From: Hybos culiciformis | Lineage: Eukaryota > Arthropoda > Insecta > Diptera > Hybotidae | Direction of reading: 5' to 3' | Assembly: GCA_964007475.1 (NCBI GenBank) | Contig: OZ023273.1 | Span: forward strand, 107,134,485-107,198,484 | DNA: 64,000 nt | Shown here: positions 36,203 through 49,690 of the stretch, piece by piece | How positions within the stretch are numbered: position 1 is the first letter of the stretch | Layout of the letters: the number at the start of each line of letters is the position of its first letter | Notes under the pieces: model-generated | What the model was told of the DNA's origin: nothing | The model's input: only the letters and a program-made list of their open reading frames with translations | The model's database searches: none | Program-made: the position numbers and the translations under genes

Positions 36203-38197
36203 ACATCAAGGATTTTCATATTATTTTTTAATATCAGGGAATTAATATTAATTAAATGCGCCATTTTTAACTGAAATTTTAATTGAAATATTTTGTCAAT
36301 GTCAAATCATCGAATACATTTTAACAGTAACAAATATTATGGTTCATCAAAATCAAATAAAATCTATTTTCGGATTTCGGCTGAATAACTTTAGTAATTT
36401 ACAAAGTTATAATAATTAGTGATACTAATTAGTCATGAAGTTATTCTTAACAGCAAAAGTTATTCATTCATTCTAACATCAATATATTGATGAAATTGTT
36501 GACCAAATTATTAGCAGAACGAAATGTGTAAATAAAACAAATAACCACTTTGCAGAATGACCATAAAACAGGGGTAGTGAATTTTTTTATTTAAACCACT
36601 GTTTTCGGTTGAAAATTAACAGAAAACATTCATTATCATTCCACAAATGAAGCACACACACATTCCTTCTCCAATAACACCATATCTCGAAATCGTTCAT
36701 AAAAAACAATCAAAGAAAAACTTTTTCATATGAATGCATACGTACATAAATTTATATAGTAATTTAAATTGAATAAAAAAAAAAAAAAAAAACTGAACAG
36801 CACTCAAAAATTAATTGTTGAAAAACTGGGCCAAAAAAATAAATAGATTTTCACGTATTTATTCATTCATTCAGTTTTTAGTTTTTTTTTTTTTTTAATT
36901 CCCTAATTGTTCAAATCTTTTATATTCTCTGAAAATTTATAGCAATAAATTATTTTGTGGAAAATATAATGTCGGATTCTGTTGAAGAAAATGAAATTTT
37001 CATGTTATAGAAATAAAAAAAATAAATAAAAATTTTTTTTCTTTCAATTTCCATTGCATTAAAAACCACATACATTTGAAAGTTTAGTTTTCTTGTTCGG
37101 ATTTTCATTGAAAATTTTTATAAAGTTCGCGTTTTTTTTTTTTCTCTTCTTTCATGAAAATTTTCATGCTTATTATATGTTTTTTTTTTTATTTATTATT
37201 ATTATATTTTTTTTTAAATTTTATAAATAGAAACACCATTATCATCGTTTTTTTTTCTCTGTATTATGCTATTATGTTTCTGCTCTATTTACGATATACG
37301 ATTTTTATTGTCTGAAGAAACGATTAACAGAAAAATATTGTATATGATTATGAAATATAAAAAGTAAGTATGTGCACTTATCCAGGCTAAAAAGTAGCTG
37401 CAGGCTGCAGGATGAAATAAAAATAAAAAATAAATATTTTGTTATACGGTTAATGTATGTATATATTTTTTTTATTAATTTCTCTTGATTGCTCTTTATA
37501 AAGTCTGAGTTTATATAGTACAGATAATGTTTATGTTGTTTATACATGGTAAATTTTGGGATAGAGTACAGAGTTAAATGTCAAAGAACTTATAATGTTC
37601 ATTGTAAATTTTTGTACAATTTCCAATACTATATAAGTATATAATATACGTTTAAATTTGTATATGTTTGTGAATTGTATTGCAAAGAAAAAGATATAAG
37701 AAATATACAATATTTGTATAATTGTATATACTATGTATTGTACGCATATTATATGTTATAGTTATGACAACAAAAATTTTCCCATATTTGTCTTCAAGGT
37801 TATTTATAGATCATTCACAACATTAACTATTTGAAAATATAGATAATACTATATTATCACAAGTACTTTGAAGCTTTAAAATAAATGTCGTACGTACTCA
37901 AAACTTTAATTTTTTTATATTGAAATATTGGAGCCCTTTGATTTTTACCGATTTATACGATAAGTAACATCATAATGCCTATCCTTTTTGTAAGTTATTA
38001 TTTTATTTCAAGAATTTCAAACTATTCATTTAATTTAAACATAAATCACAAACTAAAAGTAATCAAAAATTGGTAAATTTTTTTCATTAAAAAAAAATTT
38101 GTACAAACATTTTCTTTCTTATTTCATAATCTTTTAACTAGTGATTATATATTCAAATTGAAAGAGGAACAAAGTTTAAGATCGTATAAACATATAA
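36203..38197. other. A/T-rich DNA with long A and T runs
   Basis: Poly(A)/poly(T) runs at about 36776-36791 and 36881-36897. No gene is supported. Confidence 0.45.
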
Positions 38198-38804
38198 CGT
38201 CTGCTGAGAAATGAAACGATGTATAATGAAAAGTATATACAGTACCGACTCGATCGATGCAACACTCGATAGTTGCAACTATTCAGTCGTTGCAACCGAA
38301 AAACCATTAAAATTTTTTTCTGAAAGACCTAGTCGTTGCAACTTTCAAAATTTTTTACTTGATCGTTGCAACAAATTATTTTTATAGAAATAGTTTAAAT
38401 AGTTTAAATAGAACACTCATCGCAGTAACGTTGCAATGCGACGATGACGGATCAATTCTATATAAATGCGGCAAGTTTGCTATAAGAGGTTCCTTATAAA
38501 CAATGATACTCTGTCGTTGCAACAAACGCGGTCGTTGCAATTCGCCTGGTTTTAATTAGTTGCAACGATCGAGTCGGTACGTAGTTTCGAGTAATTTGAG
38601 TGTAAAGATTTGAAAATTAAAAAAAATGTATGGAAAAATATCAATTAACGTAAAATTTTCATCTAAAAAACACATTTTTAACAACATTAAGAATATTGCA
38701 AAATAGTTGTACTTATAAAATCGAGTACCTACGAGGAAACGAATGGTGCTATTATCTAATAATGATGTATGAATATCATCCGTTGTTTCATTTCTCAGCA
38801 GACG
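38198..38804. mobile_element. Outer inverted-repeat element, TIR CGTCTGCTGAGAAATGAAAC
   Basis: CGTCTGCTGAGAAATGAAAC at 38198-38217 recurs inverted at 38785-38804 (GTTTCATTTCTCAGCAGACG). GATG and CATC just inside also pair after a small indel. The 607-bp span contains the pogo-like element 38240-38581, only 22 bases from the left arm. The host element without the insert would be about 265 bp. Flanks are A/T-rich, and the target duplication is unclear. Confidence 0.75.
38240..38581. mobile_element. Pogo/Tigger-like non-autonomous element with GTTGCAAC sites
   Basis: The left end is TA|CAGTACCGACTCGATCGATG and the right end, inverted, TA|CGTACCGACTCGATCGTTG, so a TIR of about 23 bases flanked by TA. 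The start CAGTA and TA target fit the pogo/Tigger branch of Tc1/mariner. The palindromic 8-mer GTTGCAAC occurs exactly six times (38272, 38289, 38335, 38365, 38516, 38559), with near matches, mostly as TCGTTGCAAC. These are probably transposase binding sites. It has no coding capacity. Confidence 0.8.
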
Positions 38805-40082
38805 ATAAGTTTATGGTTTTCTTAAAGATGAAAAGGAAAAATTACAATAAGATTTTCATCGAATGAAAAGGAAAAATTGTTTCAGAACTATATGTAATTT
38901 TGTTTTCGTTTAACTCCTGAGCTTGCAGATTAGTTGTAATATTTTTCTTTTTTTTAAATTTAAGTGAAAAAGTTATTATTTCAATACATTACATTACTAT
39001 CGCAATCGCGCAATTTCTTTTAAAAATATTTTGGGGGATAGAAAAACCTGTTTATTTATCTTTTCAGTATTAATTTTTTCTTGGAAAAATGGAAAGAAAA
39101 TAATTTTTATGAAATTTTTTTTACTTCTCGCTCCTTTTAAACTAAAACTTGATTAATGTTAAATGTTATATTTTTTTGCCTTTTATTTTTCTTCTTTTTG
39201 TTGTATATATTGTTCGAAAAAAAAAATAACTTCATCTTATGAATTAATGTCAGTCAGCTGAAAAGCTAAATAAAAAAATAAAAAAGATAACCCCTTTTTA
39301 TTTTCTTTGAATTTAATTTACATAAAATTTAAAATATATGCCTTTTGAAATTTGTTTTTTTTTTTTATTATTTTTCATTTTTTGTTATGATGTTTTTGAT
39401 ATAATAAAAACAAATTTATTTATAAATTAACGTTGAATAATTTAAATTTAATATGAAAAAAAAATATATATAGGTATTATTTTTATATTTTTATTAAATA
39501 ATTGATTTAAGCAAGTCAAAAAAAAAAAAAAAAAAGGAAAAAAGAAAGCTTTGTATTTTGAGTAAACACACCACGGAAAAACAAAATTCATAATTATTTT
39601 CCATCAGTTTTATTTTTTGCTTGTTATTCTTCATTCGTTATTTTACTTTTTTTCATGTTTCAAATTATTTAATTCCCAAGAAATCAATTTAATTTGCATA
39701 AAGTTCTTTTTTTTTTTAATGAATAAATTTATTAATTTTCTCATTTTTCATAAAATAATTAAAAAAAATTATTTAAACATCAAATACCATGAAAAGTTTT
39801 CTCAAAAACTACGTTTAATGTTTTTGCTTTATTTAAATTCATATATGTTTTAATATTGTCTTTTTTAGACGTATAAATATATACATAAATACATATATAC
39901 GAAATAGTCAATTTAACAGCATGGGACACTCTATCAGACTATAAACAATTTAATAGTCCTAGCCGCATCAAGAATTTATCGTTTAATGGCGAGTTTGATT
40001 AGTATTTAAAATTCCTTGATTTTTTTACATTTAATTGAATTTATTGTTTATGTCATTTTTGAATGAAAAAATACATTAAAAG
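38805..40082. other. A/T-rich DNA without recognised features
   Basis: A long A run at about 39519-39535. The frame at 39617-39853 is Phe/Lys/Asn low complexity. Nothing is supported. Confidence 0.45.
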
Positions 40083-40178
40083 AGATAAAAATTCATATTA
40101 AAAAAAGGAGTCACCAATTTTTATGCTAATTTTAGCATAAAAATTGGGGAATTCTTTTTTTAATATGAGTTTTTATCT
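40083..40178. repeat. 96-bp hairpin with 46-base arms
   Basis: The left arm AGATAAAAATTCATATTAAA continues to CACCAATTTTTATGCTA; the right arm is its inverse with a few mismatches (GAGTCACC against GAATTCCCC). The loop is only 4 bases (ATTT). It is probably a very small MITE or a solo foldback. No target duplication was recognised. Confidence 0.8.
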
Positions 40179-43100
40179 AAAATATTGAGATTGAGACAAT
40201 CTTAACTGATAATAAGTAGTATATGGAATGAAAAAAAAAATTTAAAGCAACTCTTTCAAGGTATAAGGAATTAACACTTTTAATGAAAGGATGATATTTA
40301 TTTATTAGTAAAAAACATCGGTTTGAAAAGAATATTAGTTTATTTTGGCAAGTCTCCAAATAAATGAATATGAAATTTTTTTTTTTTTTGTAAGAAAAGT
40401 TGTATGAGAATTTTTCTTTTGCTTGGCCTTTATGAAAACTTTTATCAATGATTTTAAAGCTAAAAAAAATTCTGTTTTATGAAGAAGCAAAAAGAAAAAA
40501 AAAATTTCCCTTTCATAATGTTTTTTGTTCAGGGTTACCTTTAAAAATTAAAATTTATTTTTTAAATCTAAGTTTTAGCATATATAATAAATTAAAATAC
40601 CTTATTGTTGAAATGACATAAACCATTCCTTTAGAAAAATGTTATTAAAATCTTTTTTTTTTTTAAAGAAATGTATGCCATTATTATGTACATATATAAT
40701 CACATAACATTTTTATTAGATTTAAAATAAAAATTTTTTGCTATTATTTTTGCTATTATTTTTTACTTCATTAAATAATTCTATTAAATTTTAAACAAAA
40801 AAATCCCTCCTTTTTTGCATTGACTCTAGTTCTTAGAATATAAATAAAAATGATTTACTTTCTTCCAATCTAAACTACATAGTAATAGATATAATTCAAA
40901 TATATCAAATATTGTCAAATAAATCTTTTATATTATGTATTTATGTCATTTTAGATCAAGTTATATAATCAAATCACAATATTCAACTAAATAATATTTA
41001 ATGATTGACTCTTCCAAAAAAAAAATAAAATTCAATTCTATTTCCTGTTAGCATTTGCCCTAAAGCAGAATACTTTTATGTATAGATTATTATGTACATT
41101 TCAAATTATAAATTTTCATAATTGAGTTGCAAAACATTTTAACAAAAAAAATAAAATAGTATCTGTTTTTATACATATAGTCTATGTGTATGTTAAAAGT
41201 TAAAATAAAAAGGTCATCGCGCTGCAGGATAAATCATGGTTTTTAATTTAACTAGAGTAATTGGATTTGTATTTTGTTAATTTCAATATGGGTTCATGTG
41301 TATCCTTAAAATTTTTATAAAATTTTTATAGGATACACATGTGAAAATATTTACAATTTTTATAACTTCAGGGTGGACATAAACTAAAAACAAAAATAAT
41401 AAAGGATTTATGAGTATATATAATACATTGTATATTTGTGAAAATATATGTTATATATTATGTTTTATTTATGTGTATAATATAAAGTTCAATTTTTAAA
41501 CCCCTTTTTCATTTGACTCTCTAACTTTGTAGATTATGTATATGTTATGTTTTAGAAGAGATATTTTTATAACATCATATTTTAACTAAATTTTGTGAAC
41601 TTATAATTTGTATTTTATAAATTGAGGAGATAAAAAGTTTATTTCATGAATATAGAAATAATAAAAGTATACATAAATACGTTAATAAATGACATTATTA
41701 TAATTTTAGACATGAAACAAACATGTGAAATAATTTAATTTTTGAAAGAAAATGATTCTGGTGTTTGTGTGATTATTAACCAAACATCAACTCAGTGTGG
41801 GGTGACAGGATTATGAAATTATATTCGGTGTTTATACTTTTTAATAAAATATATGAAACCTAGAACAGAACAGATTTTAATTCATTTATAAAAAGAAAAC
41901 TTTCAAATAAAAATTACAAAATTGTTTTATTTTTTATAAAATTATTATAAATATATTATTATATTTAAAATATTAGTGAAAATACACAATCATATTGTAT
42001 TTAATGTGCAGGAATAATTAAAAATTAAATATTGAACATTTTCATTCAATTAATGATTTATTTGAAATTTATTTTATTTCTAGTATTTTTTCTAACACTT
42101 CTAATAAAAATATTTTTGATATTACGCCAAAAAGTAATTAATTTCTATACATTAGCCTTTGTGTTATATTCCCCATGTTATTGTCCTCCTATTTTATGTT
42201 TCAATTTTTTATTTCCGTATTTCTTCTATTTTCACGTATCACCATTATTATTTGTAATAATATCTTCCTACTTCCATTTTCTTCTTAATTAAATTTTATA
42301 AAAAAAAAAAATAATGTTAGAAAAACTAGGTTTTTGTTTATTTTGATTTAATTACTTTTATGTTGATTAAGAAAATTTCTACACGAATTAATGTAACTCA
42401 TAGCAAAATTTCAATTTTTTTTTTTTTCAAAAATATGAAGTTAGTTTTTCCACAAAATGAAAAAATGAAAATATAAATAATTATATTTATAAAATAATAA
42501 TTCAAGAAACATAGAAAATAAAACTAATATTTAATCTAAATTTGATGAATTTCTTTATTTTTCATAATTAAATTTAGTCTCTCATAAACATGATTCTATG
42601 ATTTAAAAGAAAAACCAATTTATTTTTACAGGAAGTATATTTATATACAAAATGTATGTTCAATGTTCATATTATGTATGTATATTATGCTATGCTACAT
42701 TCATAATAATGTAAAATTCATAATATTGATTTTTCTTTAACATTTGCTTAACAGTATTCTAAACTAATTTTTTTTATGCAAGGATATAAGAATATTTATC
42801 TTTCATAGAAAATTCTCTAGTAAAAAGATATCATTATATTTATTTTTATATAAACATATCATAAAAAATTTAGGATCTGAAAATGAAATCTCAAGACATA
42901 TAAAATTTTACCAACCAGGCAGGAAGCAAATTTGATAGCTGACTTTTAGGGTGGTTAAAATCAGTTTATGATTTTTATCAACTTATGATCTATGAAAAAT
43001 ACTATATTGATAAATTTACAAAAGACAATTTCAGGCAGAAATTAAGTTTTTCATAAAATCTTGAATTTTACTTATTTAAGTGTAAAAAACTTTACAAGCT

Positions 43101-45647
43101 GATGATACAGACCACTTATTAGCAACATGAGGCGTCGCACATTACCTTTTTGAATAATTTTTGGATATGAAGATATATTTTATTTCGTTGTAAATTTAAT
43201 TTTTCTGCTTCTAAGAAAATAATAATCTTTCTTTTAATATAATAACATTTTCTCATATTTGTAAATATATAGTGATGAATAAGTAAATTGTGAATTGTTG
43301 AATTCAAGTTTTTTCATAATTTTTTCAATTTATTTCACACAAGTTACATTTTAACATTTTTGTTAGAAATGAGGGATAAAAAATATTTAATATTTTTTTC
43401 AATTTTTTTATTACACAACGCAAATTTTTCTCTAGGGAAGACAGCTTTTAAGGTATAAAAATTCCCTCGAAAAAATTACAAACGAGTTTGATTAATGTAA
43501 AATGATTATTTTCTGAAAAAAAAGGTAAAACCTTCTTTTAGTTAAATCTTATCAAATAAATTGGATAAAATTAATATTGTTTTCACTAATATATCAAGGT
43601 GGTTCTAAAATAAAAAAATTTCGGCGGATTCATATTTAGTGACGTTACAGAATATTTATATAATACTTAATTTACATTATTATAGATATTTTACCAATAC
43701 ATTCATATCATCGTGAAAATATATACATTATGTTGTTACCTGAATACTCTGTTTATGCTTCTATTCTCTTTAATTCTTCGTTATTTAATAAAAAATCCTG
43801 TTCTTAATTCCACCCGATGGGGATTTGAGTTCTTTGAATTACCCTAAACCGCACTAAAATTTCGTTTTTTATTAAAAATCACAATTTCATAACGCAAAAT
43901 TTATTTCCATTATAAAGAAATTTGTGGAAAACTTATGATTGACATTTTTGTTCTTTTCTCGCAAAAAAAGAAATTGAATACGTTTTGTTGAAAATTTATA
44001 TTAAATTTTAAAGCTTATTTGGAACAGATTAAATTAATTGATTCGTAAAATTTATTCCACAAATTATTATCATTTTTCATTTTAAAATAGGAATAAAAAA
44101 TGTTGCAGATTTTTTTTTGTTTAGCATTTATAAAATATAAAATGCGAAATAAATAATCTGAAATTAAACCGATTATGTGAAATTAAAAAAAAAAATTGCA
44201 AAAATATTGTCAAACTATCAATCTCAATTTCTCATCCATAATTGGTCAAACGTCAAGCTAAATATATTCTGTGGATTGAATGAGATTATATTATACACAG
44301 AAAAACATAGAGACAGAATTTGTTACTTTTTAAAATAACTCCAAATTGAATCAATTACTGTAAACTATAAAAATTAAACAAATATGTCCAACAATTAGTT
44401 ATGCATTTTATTATACTATTACATTTCCCATCAAAAGATATCTCATTAAAACAAAAATAAAATTATAAAAAAGACAGATTCATTTCGTTAAACTTTCTGT
44501 CCTACATTTTATTTTCTACATTTTCATGAATTTTTCATTCAAAAGCTACCTACATTTTTATTATTATTGTCAAAAAAGATATAAATTACACATATACGTA
44601 CATCTGCAGAATATATAAGAAAATGTCACACATAAATGTCACATATAACATATTATATTTTAGTCCAACTTCTATTTTATTCTTATTTTGTTAATTTTTA
44701 ACAGTCAGTAGGTAATACATATGTATGTAAGTATATGAAAAAGTTTGAATGATTACGTAAACTTTCCTTGACTTCAATGAAATAGTAAATGACATAACAT
44801 ATTATAAAAAGAATTTTTATTAACAGTTTTGTTCTTATTTATAAAAAATGGATATTGGTACATGCAACATAAATTTATATTTATAAGATGAAAATGCATT
44901 TAGATTGAACTAATTTTGAGGAAGTTAGATGAAATATTTCTATAGTTGTGAACTATATACGATACAACCCTATATTTTTGATTATTTTAATATGCAAAAA
45001 AATTAGGTTAGATTCCCATTGGTAATATCGTGATATGAACGCCCAAAATGAAAAATCTTCTAAATAAAATAAATTATATTTTTCTAGGGAATAATTATAA
45101 AATATTAAAATACAAATAAAAACTAATACCTAACCAATGTTTGTTATATTTTTTATAGTAAAAAGTTGTTAATATTTTCATTTTCTAAAATATTCTGTTC
45201 AGAAATGATATTATGGTCAAAAATCTCGCATATTTTTTTTTTAATACATACATATTAATAGTTTTTGTCGAATAATAATAATGACAACTTTCTGAGGATG
45301 TTGACATATTAAACACGTTTTGTTTGAAGATGATTTGTCATTTCTAGCGAAATGAGACGATGTTTGCTCATTATTTAATACTCATTCTTAGTACTTTATT
45401 ATGATTCATACTAATTTTTTTTTTGATTTTTTTATGGGCCGAAAGGAAATAGAAACTATATTTTCTCAAAAAGAAATAGAATTAAAAAACTTTATTCTCT
45501 GCATTGTCTAAATTGTAATTTTCATCAAAAAGTTCAATCAAAAAGCAGAATATTAAGGGCACGATTAAAAAATCAAATGGAAAACTTGTTTACAAGCATA
45601 GTCCAGTCGAAGCCTTTTTAAAACATTAATAAAGAATGTAGTAATAG
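40179..45647. other. A/T-rich DNA with one short hairpin
   Basis: A perfect 12-base inverted repeat CATGTGTATCCT/AGGATACACATG at 41295-41341 encloses a tandem AAAATTTTTAT pair. The remaining frames are low-complexity. No gene is supported. Confidence 0.45.
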
Positions 45648-45655
45648 ATCCAATT

Positions 45656-46635
45656 CAGTGGCGAGCGGTCTAAGGTGCTCCAGGTGCAGAGCACACTCGC
45701 TTAAAAAATACTTTATCAAAATAAAATTATAAAAAAAATTATAACTAGCTAGAGTTTTTAAATCAATATATTTTTTTTTTCAATACATACTGGCAAACAA
45801 AAGTATTCTGAATATTTTCAAAAATCGCGTTAGAATCTGAAAAAAGTAAAAACTAAAAATTTACCACCATCGCACCGCAATTATAGTTATAACAAATTTG
45901 TTGGTGCTAACCAGGTGCTAGCACAACTTGCTTGAACAAAAGTATTAAAGCTTTTTATTTTTCATATAAAAAATTTCCAGCATTGCGCATGCGTAATCAT
46001 TTTACACAAGCAAAATAACAAAAAATAAATCCTTTTCTGTGCTACAAAATTTCTGCACCTCTCTATCAACAAACGAACATTATAAACAATTTCTGATCCT
46101 ACACAAAAAACTCTAGTGGAAAACTTTGAAGGTGTAAGCTTTTTATATTGTTTAGTGCTTTTGATGTTTTGCCGCTCAAGGGAATTTTTCTCCTCCTAAA
46201 CGGTTGTAAGTGACAACAATGTTGTCTTTAAAAAAAAATGTATATTGAAATGTTTTTGTTAAAATTTAGTTTAATTCTTCTGAGGAAAATTTTTGAATAA
46301 TAATATTTTGAACGTAAAATATTCTAGTTGCGTTTGGTTGGTGTAATTAAATCTCAAAAGGAAATTACAGTAACAAAATGCATGTTGAATTTTTTTACAC
46401 AGAATATTTTTATTTTAAAATTTTTTTGAGGAGAAGCACTATTGTGAAATTAAATTTAATTCAAAACATTATAAATTATAATTAACTACAATCTTGATTA
46501 ATAAAAAAAAAAAAATAAAAAATAAAAAAAAAAAATGGAACCATAGTTCCTCTACGTCCTCGTCGTTGGTTCTGGGTCATTCCAAGGGTGGGACAACTCT
46601 GCACACCTTCAAATAAAAGTCACCGCACGCCACTG
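45656..46635. mobile_element. 980-bp non-autonomous hAT element with perfect 8-bp target duplication
   Basis: The left end CAGTGGCGAGCGG and the right end, inverted, CAGTGGCGTGCGG differ by one base. The target duplication ATCCAATT is perfect (45648-45655 and 46636-46643). CAGTGGCG ends and 8-bp duplications are diagnostic of hAT. The block GGTGCTCCAGGTGCAGAGCACACTCGCTT-like near 45674 recurs diverged near 45903 (GGTGCTAACCAGGTGCTAGC). GGTGTGCAGAGTTGTCCCAC lies inside the right end. No transposase frame is present. Confidence 0.93.
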
Positions 46636-46643
46636 ATCCAATT

Positions 46644-48914
46644 ATAAGAATAGTTATTAATTAATTCTGGAACTTGAAATCAATTGATTTTAAACAATTT
46701 GACATTTAGTTGTTAAAAAAAAAATTTGTGTTAGAACAAAGATTCATCTTTTGGTCTCATAGGGCTTAAATTTCATATAATATGCATGTTCATGTATAGA
46801 AATATGTATGTTCTTATTACGTATGTTCTAATATAAAATATTTATTATATATGTTTTCATACATAACTTCTACATATACGTGTGATATAAAAATATTTGT
46901 TATTATTATACATTAGATATTATATATAATTTATATTTTTAAAAGAATACAAACATTATATGCATTTTGATAATATATTTATATAATAATACATAATAAA
47001 TGTTGTCGTATAGGTATATTTATTTAAATTGTTAGAATGAGTTCATAGTCTCATCTACATAATTTGTTAGAAATTCTTCCTGCAGGGTTTGCTTTTACAG
47101 TAAAAGTTATTCATTTAAATTATATTTATATAGGAAAATTTAATTCATTTATCTCCAACAATTATTATATTTTTAAAGTAGCTGCAAAAGATAAAATTTT
47201 TACATTATTTGCGTTATAGGTAGTGTAGGTATTTACTTTTATTCAATAGACAGAATATTATGTTCAATAATAAAATATTTTAAATTCAATTATTATTTTA
47301 TTTTTAAAATTCTTGTCTCTCATTTAATTATTTAGAGCTGAATAGAATTTTAAAAAACCTTTCTGCTGGGAATTATTATTTTTAAAATTAAAATTATGTT
47401 TAGATTTTTTAGCATTTGGTTTCCAATTCGATTTACACCTTCAACCTAAAATTTTTTTTTTGATCTGAATAAAAATTAATTAAATATATAAAAGAAATAA
47501 AATTTCTATATAATAAAAATTTAAATTAAAAGAGCTTGTTTTTGTACATTTTTTTTAATTCAATATTCAAAAAATTAAAAGCATCCATAAAAAAAAACAG
47601 AATTTCGAATAAAAACTTGAAAACCCTGGTTCAAAAGAAAAATAATGTCAGGGTTTAAAGATAGAACTCCCAAAAAGATTTTTCTAAATAAGTTTATTTA
47701 CATAATAATTATTTATGGTAAGTAATAACTTCATAAGAACCCAAATAAAACCAAATTAAAATTAATTCTTAATTAATGTAAAACCATTATATTAATAATG
47801 ATAATAGAAGAAAATAATTTGTTTAATGCTTCTCAACTTTTTTTGATCTTTTACGCCTCACTCTGATTAAATAAGAATTAAATTTTTTACGACATTTAAT
47901 TGAGAATTTTTAAATGAAAAACTATATTTATGACAAAAATTTAACATACCCAAATAATGCTTTGTCAAAAACTAGTGTGAAAATAAATTAGAAATTTTTA
48001 TTTAAATATTATCTATACACACCACACTCTTATAATTATCTTAGATTTATATATAATTTTTTTTTTCTTTATATACAGGCGTATCTCGAAATATTATTAA
48101 TTACATCTTCGTCAACAAACATCTAAAAGAAAATAAATGGAAAACGAATTTGTAATTTAGATATTTTTCTTAATTTAATGTGAAATAATAATAACAAATT
48201 TACTTAACGCGCAGTAAAGATATTATTAATTAAAGATGGTAACTTCATTCTGTACCCAAAACATCAATAAATGAACTGACAAAATAACTTTAAGAGTGGG
48301 ACAAAAGTAAAAACGAAATTATTATAAACATTCATAAGTAAATAAATTGAAATATGCGAAAAGAGTTTATTGGGCTAAGAATATACATTTTGTTTTAGGA
48401 AAAATATACAAATTACGAAATTGTTCTGATTAATTGATATTCTAAATTTTTTTTATATAATCTTAAAAGTACTGAATAGTGGCTAGATATTACATAGTTT
48501 TTTGTTCAAAATATCAAAATGAAATTAATAAACTTCAAAACACAGGAGCCTCTTATATAATTCAGGAATTTCTTTATTATTATTATTATTTTTCTATTAA
48601 AATCAATTACACGGTTTTTAAAATGTTTCCTTTGAAGTTTCCTTTTTCCTATGGATAAAATATTTTTATAACTTTTTTAATTATTTATTTCTGTATAAAA
48701 GATTTTTTTATTATACTTCCGTTTTTTTTTTTGTTTTTTTTTTCAAAAGTTTTATATTTTCTGTTTTTAATTTTTTTTTTTATTGAATTGAAAACTTTTT
48801 TCATTCTAAAAACAAAAATTGAATTAATTGCGAAAACTTCGTATTTTTATTATTTTATAATCAATTTCAGAGAAATATTAGCAAATAAAAATAATATTGT
48901 GAGCCTAAAGTAGT
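46644..48914. other. A/T-rich DNA without recognised features
   Basis: Nothing supported. The 60-codon frame at 48731-48913 is Phe-rich low complexity. Confidence 0.45.
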
Positions 48915-49690
48915 TGAAGATTTCTCGGGGCGGGCGTTGCGTTATAATGTTCGGAATAGTGTGTACTTAAGTATATAAATTATATAAAATAATTAATTAA
49001 AGAAGCAATAATCCAGTCATACAAAAAATGACCTGGGTTCCGAAATAACTTACTGGTCGCAAAAAAAAAAATTATAAAATTGAATGACCACCCTGTGACA
49101 GTTCACAGACGTTCCAATCTGACCCAAGTTATCAAATGACTTGTAATTGACCGAAAAAAAAATAATGCAATGGCCAGGTCAAAATGTAACCTATATTTGA
49201 TCTTGACTGAGTTTTTTTTTTATGAACGCGACCGCGATAAGTCTTCTTGTAACAACCAGGTCTTCAAAGCACTTTTTTTTTTGAAGGCTTCTTCCTACAA
49301 AAGTTCCATAAAAACTCAACTTAAATCATTCTGTCGAAATCGCACTTACAACTAACTAGAGGTTTCACAGTTACTCAATTGCTCTCCTAAAGCTTTTTTA
49401 TTTGTCGTAATTAGGTCTTTTTACGGTTAGCTTGTGACCTAGAAGCTTTTATTATAGTTTATTTGAGGATTCCTGAGAGTCATACTTTGACTTTAAAGTA
49501 ATACTTTTACTTCTATGCGACGTGATAAAGAAGTTCAAGCTTTACTTAAAGTTTACAAAATGACTCAGAAAAGCGGTGCACGGGCGGTCGTGGCAACCTC
49601 CAGGTGACGTTTCGCAGAAGTCTTTTTAGAACTATTAGGTCTTGTGACCTGAGTCCCATGCCAGTCATATGACCGTCTAGAGACAAATTT
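48915..49690. repeat. Unclassified GC-richer island with iterated TGACCT motifs
   Basis: A sharp composition change from about 48915 (CTCGGGGCGGGCGTTGCG) to about 49690. TTGTGACCT occurs at 49432 and 49642, TGACCTGGGTTCC at 49029, AATTAGGTCTT or ATTAGGTCTT at about 49409 and 49634, and CCAGTCAT at both 49013 and 49661. GGTGCACGGGCGGTCGTGGC lies near the right edge. The frames at 49170-49355 (+) and 49546-49743 (-) show no recognised domain. It is probably an old or non-autonomous mobile element. Confidence 0.5.

Noticed and set aside
42032..42292. 86-codon hydrophobic plus frame
   Set aside because: Low-complexity Phe/Ile/Leu from T-rich DNA, no start context or splice signals.
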